64,000 nt of DNA, from positions 1 to 64,000 of the forward strand of contig ONSW01000005.1 of assembly GCA_900320595.1 (NCBI GenBank). Reading direction: 5' to 3'. Position numbers and translations under genes: made by a program. This DNA is from an uncultured Eubacteriales bacterium. Its GTDB lineage: Bacteria; Bacillota; Clostridia; Oscillospirales; Oscillospiraceae. Below are positions 58,812-64,000 of this stretch, in pieces (positions within the stretch are counted from its first letter, which is position 1; each line of letters begins with the position of its first letter). The notes under the pieces are model-generated. The model was not told the origin of the DNA and ran no database searches. It saw only the letters and a list, made by a program, of their open reading frames with translations.

Positions 58812-60455
58812 ATGTCAAAGCTCATTCAGAAATGCGGGTACATCAAGGCTGGCGGTGGCGGTGCGTATATGAAATACATTGCTACACGGGAAGGCGTGGA
58901 GATCATCGATAATGATGCGCCAGCAACGAAAAAACAGCAGGCGCTGATCGCAGATGTCCTCCACGACTTCCCGGATTCCGAAGAACTCTTTGAGTACGAG
59001 GATTATACCAGCAAACCTACAGCCGGAAACGCCTCGGCGTTCCTGTCCGCTGCGCTCGACCGCAACGCGCACATGATCCATGACGGAGACATGTACATGA
59101 AGTACATCGCTACTCGTCCCCGCGCAGAAAAGCACGGCGACCACGGTCTCTTCGGGCAGGCACTCCATGTGGATCTGGACGCGGCGTTGCGAGAGCTGGA
59201 AGCCCACGAGGGCAATACTTGGACGGTAATCTATTCTCTCCGCAGGGAGGACGCCTCCCGCCTCAGCTATGACAGCGCCGAGGCGTGGCAGAGGCTCCTG
59301 CTTACAAAGCAGGCTGAGATCGCCGAAGCCATGAAGATCGCGCCGGAACACCTGCATTGGTATGCAGCCTTTCATGACGAGGGACATCACCCGCATGTCC
59401 ATATGATGCTCTGGAGCGACAAGCCAAGGCAGGGATATCTAAGCGAGAATGGCGTCAAGGCCATGCGCTCCGCTCTGACCAATGAGATCTTCAAACAGGA
59501 CATGCAGCAGCTCTATGTACAGAAGGATCTGTCGTACAAGGAACTGACAACTCAGGCTCGGGAAACCATGCGCGGTTTGATTGAAAAGATACAAGGTCAG
59601 GTCTGTGACAGTCCAGTGATCGAGCAGAAAATGCAGGAACTGGTGTTTGCTCTCGGCTCAGTCAAAGGTAAGAAGCAGTATGGGTTTCTGCCAAAAGAGA
59701 TTAAAGGAATCGTGGACGGTATCGTGGATGAGTTGGCAAAGCAGACGGAGGTAGCTGCCTACTACGACGTATGGAACAAGCTGCGGGACGAGCTGGAAGC
59801 GTACTATAAGGACAAGCCCCGCGAGCATCTTCCACTCTCCCAGCAAAAGGAGTTTCGTGCGATCAAGAACATGGTGATCCGAGAGGCCGAAAACATCCGC
59901 CTCGGCGTCTTCTCCTTTGAAGATGACATGGCGGAGGAGGCCACCGCTGTCGCAGAGACAGAACTCCGTGAGTTGGAGATTTCCGCCGATAGAGGTGACG
60001 ATCATGCGATGTACCGGCTCGGAAAACTCTGCCTGAACGGGGAGAGCGTCGAGCAAGATACGGATACCGGAATCGCTTGGCTTAGGCAAGCGGCGGAGCA
60101 AAGCAATCCGTATGCCCAATACGCCCTCGGCAAGCTGTACCTGCAAGGTCGGGAGGTCCCGCAAGATAAAGAGAAAGCCCTGCGCTGGCTGGAAAGCTCC
60201 GCCGCGCAGGGCAATGTCTATGCGCAATATCTGATTGACCGGATGGACGAGCAGCGCGATCCGTCGATCCTGCTCGCCGCCATGAAGCTCCTGCATCACG
60301 CCTCCCGTATTTTTCGGGAGAAGGTTATGACCGAAAACCCGAAAGGCATCCGAATGGACTCCCGCCGCCGAAAGCAACTCCTGCAAAAACGCCTCGCCAT
60401 GGGTCACAAGATCGCCGATCATGAGGAGCAGATACAGGGGCAGGTTATGACTTGA
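58812..60455 (+). CDS. MobP-type relaxase with C-terminal Sel1 repeats
   Basis: A 547-aa protein. The relaxase domain (residues 1-~230) has KYIATREGVE, a second KYIATRPRAEKHGDHGLFG, and the metal-binding histidines of HDEGHHPHVHMMLWSD. A helical linker follows. Residues ~395-475 hold two to three Sel1-like repeats (AMYRLGKLCLNGESVEQD, YAQYALGKLYLQGREVPQD). Relaxases nick oriT and pilot the strand into the recipient. The Sel1 tail is an addition of unknown role seen in some clostridial relaxases. Confidence 0.85.
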   Translation: MSKLIQKCGYIKAGGGGAYMKYIATREGVEIIDNDAPATKKQQALIADVLHDFPDSEELFEYEDYTSKPTAGNASAFLSAALDRNAHMIHDGDMYMKYIATRPRAEKHGDHGLFGQALHVDLDAALRELEAHEGNTWTVIYSLRREDASRLSYDSAEAWQRLLLTKQAEIAEAMKIAPEHLHWYAAFHDEGHHPHVHMMLWSDKPRQGYLSENGVKAMRSALTNEIFKQDMQQLYVQKDLSYKELTTQARETMRGLIEKIQGQVCDSPVIEQKMQELVFALGSVKGKKQYGFLPKEIKGIVDGIVDELAKQTEVAAYYDVWNKLRDELEAYYKDKPREHLPLSQQKEFRAIKNMVIREAENIRLGVFSFEDDMAEEATAVAETELRELEISADRGDDHAMYRLGKLCLNGESVEQDTDTGIAWLRQAAEQSNPYAQYALGKLYLQGREVPQDKEKALRWLESSAAQGNVYAQYLIDRMDEQRDPSILLAAMKLLHHASRIFREKVMTENPKGIRMDSRRRKQLLQKRLAMGHKIADHEEQIQGQVMT

Positions 60456-60983
60456 TTACTCCACCCAAACTATGCGACCGGCTTTGCGCTCCTTCGCCTC
60501 CGGCTCTGCGCCGTCGATGAAGCCCACGATGCAGGGACCGATTCCTTCCCACTCGCCTTCGATGCCAAGTTCGCGGAGAATCGCCTTGCCCTCCGCGGAA
60601 TCAAATTCTTCTCTGGCCCGGTTGATCCAGCAGCTTCCAAGCCCCAGCGCGTGGGCGGCCAGCATCATGTTCCCCATGGTGAGGCTCCCGTCGTACACGT
60701 GGTTCGGACTGGCCTTGTCCGCCAGCACCAGCAGAACGACCAGCACACCGTAAAAAGAATCAAAGCCCTCCGGCCAGCCGCCGATCTCGCGGTTCATTTC
60801 CATGAGTCGATCACGGAGCGCCTTGTCGGTAATGGCAACGATGATAGACGATTGTAGCCCCTTGCCGCTGGCGGCGTACAGCCCGGCTTAAATAATTTTA
60901 TTTAAATCCTCCCGATCCGGTAGCTCCGACTTATACTTACGAATACTGCGGCGGCTTTTCATTGCGTCAAGAATGGGTTCCAT
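60456..60983 (-). pseudogene. Nitroreductase gene interrupted by one in-frame stop
   Basis: The reading frame starts MEPILDAMKSRRSIRKYKSE, reaches LNKII, hits TAA (60888-60890), and resumes AGLYAASGKGLQSSIIVAIT through to GRIVWVE without further damage. The stop replaces a Glu codon by a single G-to-T change. Everything after it is an intact nitroreductase-family FMN domain (NHVYDGSLTMGNMMLAAHAL, GLGSCWINRAREEF). An internal ATG at 60803 could give a 115-aa fragment. Confidence 0.8.
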
Positions 60984-61140
60984 TGTTTTGTGTCCTTTTC
61001 TAATTGAGTAGCTCGACAAACTGGAATTGTTATTTGATGCCGTTTCTTCCTCAAACAACTAATTGGAAGAATTCTCTCTGCTTCGCTTTATTATACAGGC
61101 TCTTTTCTCTTGTAGTGTTTTTTCCGGAATGTCCTCATAC

Positions 61141-62184
61141 TCACCTCTTCGCCGATGATCGATCATAATAGCCTAGGTATATGGCAAGCGCCAACATGTG
61201 TTTACACGCATAGCCCTTACAGAATGAAGGACAGGTACATCGTTCCAGCGATGTAGCGTATCGTTCACCGGAAGTTTTACTGGTGAAGAAGCACACGTTC
61301 TTTTCCCGATCCAGTTTCTCTGGCGCTGATACCGTGTAATCGACCTTGTAGATGTCCTTGATGCAAACGTTAGCATAAATCTCTGCATGGTATGTCGAGG
61401 CCGGCAATGTTGGCAGTCTTTTAACTTGTTGATTTCTCCTTATGATTATTCTGGTTTCTATCTCATCGTTATCTGTCTTCTTTTCTCCAATGATCTCACT
61501 CTTCAACAAGCGACGGTAAATGGATTGGACGTGTTTTTCCCGTTCTGGATCGTTCTCGGAAAGCTCCTTAATCAAAACCTTTTTATGGCAGTGCTTTCTA
61601 GGACACTTCTCAAGATAGTCAAGCACAACCCGGTTATCCGTCAGGCGTTCTTGCCATTTGTGATAGAGGTCAACAACGGCCTCCCTGCGCTTCTGTTCCA
61701 TCTCCAACTGAGCAGCAGTAGGAACAAACGTGGCATGGTCCCCAATTACCCAATTCCACATTCCTATTTCCATACACAGCTTTCTATAGGTTGCATAACG
61801 CTCGTCCCATTCTGTAAGCAATTCATTCCCGCCGTCAGAATTTAGCTTTTCCAGCTCACACTCAATCTCACCTATGCGCCTTTCCAGACCTTCTCCGAAC
61901 CCCTTCTTCACATACCATCTGGCCATATCATCAGCGCAATTGACTCTGTGACCATCGATGTACCGTTCTCCACCCTCATAGGTTTTGACTATGGTTCCCG
62001 CTCCATGTTTGTCATAGATCGTGAACGAACCATCAGGGTTATCCTTCCTCCAACTTCGGTCGCCTTTGGTTTGAGTATAATCCGTTCCCCCATGGTGCCT
62101 ATTGGCAAACGCTAACACAATCAGAAGGATGACTATGACTATTAACAGTATTAATGACAATGGCATCAGGTGCAATGCAATCAT
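61141..62184 (-). CDS. Membrane-anchored SWIM zinc-finger protein
   Basis: A 347-aa protein with one N-terminal hydrophobic helix (LSLILLIVIVILLIVLAFA), a charged helical middle, and a C-terminal SWIM finger CTCPSFCKGYACKHMLALA (CxC...CxH). SWIM domains bind DNA or proteins. The gene is lower in GC than the conjugation genes and read in the opposite direction, so it is probably cargo. Function unknown. Confidence 0.7.
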   Translation of the reverse strand: MIALHLMPLSLILLIVIVILLIVLAFANRHHGGTDYTQTKGDRSWRKDNPDGSFTIYDKHGAGTIVKTYEGGERYIDGHRVNCADDMARWYVKKGFGEGLERRIGEIECELEKLNSDGGNELLTEWDERYATYRKLCMEIGMWNWVIGDHATFVPTAAQLEMEQKRREAVVDLYHKWQERLTDNRVVLDYLEKCPRKHCHKKVLIKELSENDPEREKHVQSIYRRLLKSEIIGEKKTDNDEIETRIIIRRNQQVKRLPTLPASTYHAEIYANVCIKDIYKVDYTVSAPEKLDREKNVCFFTSKTSGERYATSLERCTCPSFCKGYACKHMLALAIYLGYYDRSSAKR

Positions 62185-62219
62185 AGTATCATCTCTACAA
62201 ATCCCAGTATGTCAAGCTG

Positions 62220-62248
62220 ATTATATCATAGTCCTACCCCTAAATCAA
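62220..62248 (-). promoter_or_regulatory. Promoter of the SWIM-finger gene
   Basis: Minus strand TTGATT (62243-62248), 17 bases, TATAAT (62220-62225). Confidence 0.6.
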
Positions 62249-62258
62249 TCAACAGGAG

Positions 62259-63164
62259 TTGATAACCATATCTCTGTACATACCCTTCACCCAAGAGCAG
62301 AAAGAGCAGGCGGCTACTACCGATCTGCCAGCCTTCCTTGAGAGTCGCGGCGAAAAGCTGATTCGATCCGGTAGAGAAAAACGCTTGGCCAGCAACCACA
62401 GCGTTACCATACGAGGAGGCGAGTGGTACGACCATGCGGAACAGCACGGCGGCAACGCCATCAGCTTTTTACAGCGCCACTACAACATGAGTTTTCCCAA
62501 GGCGGTACAGACGCTCCTCGGTGGGGACTTCAGGCCCGCCGAGATTATGCCGCTGCAACCGAAGCCCTTCGTTCTGCCAAAAGCCAATTCGGACATGCGG
62601 AGGGTTTTCGCATACCTCAGCAAGACGCGTGGGATCGACAGCAAGGTGATTTCCGCCTTCGCCCATGAGAAGCTGCTCTATGAAGATGCCAAATACCATA
62701 ATGCGGTGTTCGTCGGCATTGATGAGAGCGGCGTCGCCCGTCACGCACATGTTCGCAGCACCAACAGCCAGGGAAAGACCTTCCGCATCAACATCGAGGG
62801 CAGCGATCCGCAGTACAGCTTCCACCATATAGGAACCAACGGGAGCCTGCTTGTCTTTGAGGCTCCCATTGATCTTCTGTCGCATATTTCGCTGTATCCG
62901 CAGAACTGGCAGGAGAACAGCTACGTCGCCTGCTGCGGTACATCCATTCAGCCGGTACTGAAGACGCTGGAGCAGATGCCGCAGGCGAACACCGTATTGC
63001 TTTGCTTGGACAACGACGAGGCCGGGCAGAAAGCCAACCGACGCATGGCCGGGCAGCTTGAAGTGGAAGGGCTGACGGTCATGACGCAAATACCGAAGAT
63101 GAAGGATTGGAACGATGATTTACTTACAAGCCAACAGCACGCCGTTCAGCTTGCCGGACTTTAA
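62259..63164 (+). CDS. DUF3991/toprim-domain protein (primase-like)
   Basis: About 300 aa. The N-terminal part has FLESRGEKLIRSGREKRLAS and WYDHAEQHGGNAISFLQ, typical of DUF3991. The C-terminal toprim part has LLVFEAPIDLLSHISL and VLLCLDNDEAGQKANRRM with the metal-binding Glu and Asp residues. Such proteins accompany conjugative elements and probably act in DNA replication after transfer. The start is unclear: TTG at 62259 is used here, but AGGAG is so close that a start a few codons later is likely. Confidence 0.78.
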   Translation: MITISLYIPFTQEQKEQAATTDLPAFLESRGEKLIRSGREKRLASNHSVTIRGGEWYDHAEQHGGNAISFLQRHYNMSFPKAVQTLLGGDFRPAEIMPLQPKPFVLPKANSDMRRVFAYLSKTRGIDSKVISAFAHEKLLYEDAKYHNAVFVGIDESGVARHAHVRSTNSQGKTFRINIEGSDPQYSFHHIGTNGSLLVFEAPIDLLSHISLYPQNWQENSYVACCGTSIQPVLKTLEQMPQANTVLLCLDNDEAGQKANRRMAGQLEVEGLTVMTQIPKMKDWNDDLLTSQQHAVQLAGL

Positions 63165-64000
63165 AGCCATGTGGGAAACGCTGGCCGGCCTCGGCAGCGT
63201 CTGGATCCTGGTTGGCGTGGGCTTGATGGCCCTGCTGCTGATCGGCGGGATCACACTCGCCGGGGAAAACTACAAACTCAGCAGCATCAAATCTGTGACT
63301 GTGGGCGACGGCCAGCACGGAACCGCCCGCTGGGCAACGACGGCGGAGATGAAGAAAGCTCTCGCCTATGTGCCCTTCGCGGTGAAGGAGTGGAGAAAGG
63401 GAGAGAAGCGCCCGGACAAGCAGGGGCTCATCCTCGGCTGCGTCGGAGGCGCAAAAAAGCTGAAAGCTCTTGTGGACAGCGACGATATCCACTGCCTGAT
63501 GATAGGTGCCTCCGGCGTCGGCAAAACGGCCTTTTTTCTCTATCCGAATCTCGAATATGCCTGCGCCAGCGGCATGAGCTTCCTCGCGCTGGACACCAAG
63601 GGCGATCTCGCCCGCAACTACGGCACCATCGCGCAGAAGTACTACGGATATCAGATCGCGGTGATCGACCTGCGCAATCCCACCCGCTCGGACGGGAACA
63701 ATCTGCTGACGCTGATCAACCGCTATATGGACAGGGCCAGGGCTGACGAAAACGATCTGGTCTCCCGTGCCAAAGCGGAGAAATACGCCAAGATCCTCGC
63801 CAAGACCATCATCAATCCCGGCGACGATACGGACTACGGTCAAAATGCTTTCTTCTATGATGCAGCCGAAGGGCTACTGACGGCTGTGTTTCTTGTCATG
63901 GCGGAGTTCCTGCCGCCCACAGACGGCTATGGAGAACGACGGCACATTCCCTCCGTGTTCAAGCTGGTTCAGGAACTGCTGGAACCGTCACGGCTGCCCG
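63116..64000 (+). CDS. virD4: VirD4/TraG-type coupling protein (cut by window end)
   Basis: Starts MIYLQANSTPFSLPDFKAMW, with a membrane segment (VWILVGVGLMALLLIGGITL), HGTARWATTAEMKKAL, and Walker A MIGASGVGKTAFFLYPNLEY followed by FLALDTKGDLARN. It couples the relaxosome to the type IV channel and pumps DNA. It overlaps the toprim gene by 49 bases. Only the first 295 codons are inside the window. Confidence 0.9.

Overview
The window comes from a fairly GC-rich, spore-forming member of the Clostridia, probably an Oscillospiraceae-like gut Firmicute. The evidence is spoIIR, strong AGGAGG ribosome sites, TTGACA/TATAAT promoters, lipoprotein-based ABC systems, and a large conjugative element of the clostridial CTn/Tn1549 general type. 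This placement is inference from gene content; no rRNA is present.

Positions 1-32,700 are chromosomal backbone. In order they hold: a YtrA-like GntR regulator with its ABC ATPase; two lipoproteins sharing a C-terminal domain; two FAD oxidoreductases with asparaginase (minus operon); a VTC/DUF4956/DUF4353 triad; a MocR regulator divergent from pyridoxamine kinase; a HAD hydrolase, an alpha/beta hydrolase and an unknown membrane-anchored protein; a minus-strand tRNA cluster (Gly, Arg, His, Lys, plus a gutted tRNA-Gln); a five-gene oligopeptide ABC operon (oppA-F); an alpha-glucosidase followed by ispE; spoIIR; and a YhaN/YhaO/YmdB operon. tRNA-Arg(ACG) follows at 32,667.

From about 32,930 to the right edge lies an integrative and conjugative element (ICE), incomplete in this window. 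Its left part carries a low-GC two-gene cargo operon (33,161-35,327): a class III nucleotide-cyclase-like protein and an unknown partner, resembling a Pycsar-like defence locus. Next come anti-restriction genes (three ArdA-like, YodL/DUF3846, DUF4314), an adenine methylase, DUF3849, Maff2 and a TrbL-like channel protein. A C5 cytosine methyltransferase is divided over two overlapping frames. It is followed by a sortase-assembled pilus locus, then PrgI-like, VirB4, NlpC/P60, an RHH protein, a MobP-type relaxase with Sel1 repeats, a nitroreductase broken by one stop codon, a SWIM-finger protein, a toprim protein and VirD4 (cut by the window end).

The most unusual non-coding content is a set of small modules behind tRNA-Lys and tRNA-Arg. 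Each starts with an antisense copy of the tRNA T-arm, has a multi-hairpin core, and ends with a sense copy of the tRNA 3' end including CCA. Two core types each occur twice, and one type is shared between two different tRNAs. Two further elements of about 180-190 bp with terminal inverted repeats sit directly between a promoter -10 box and the ribosome site of the gene it drives.
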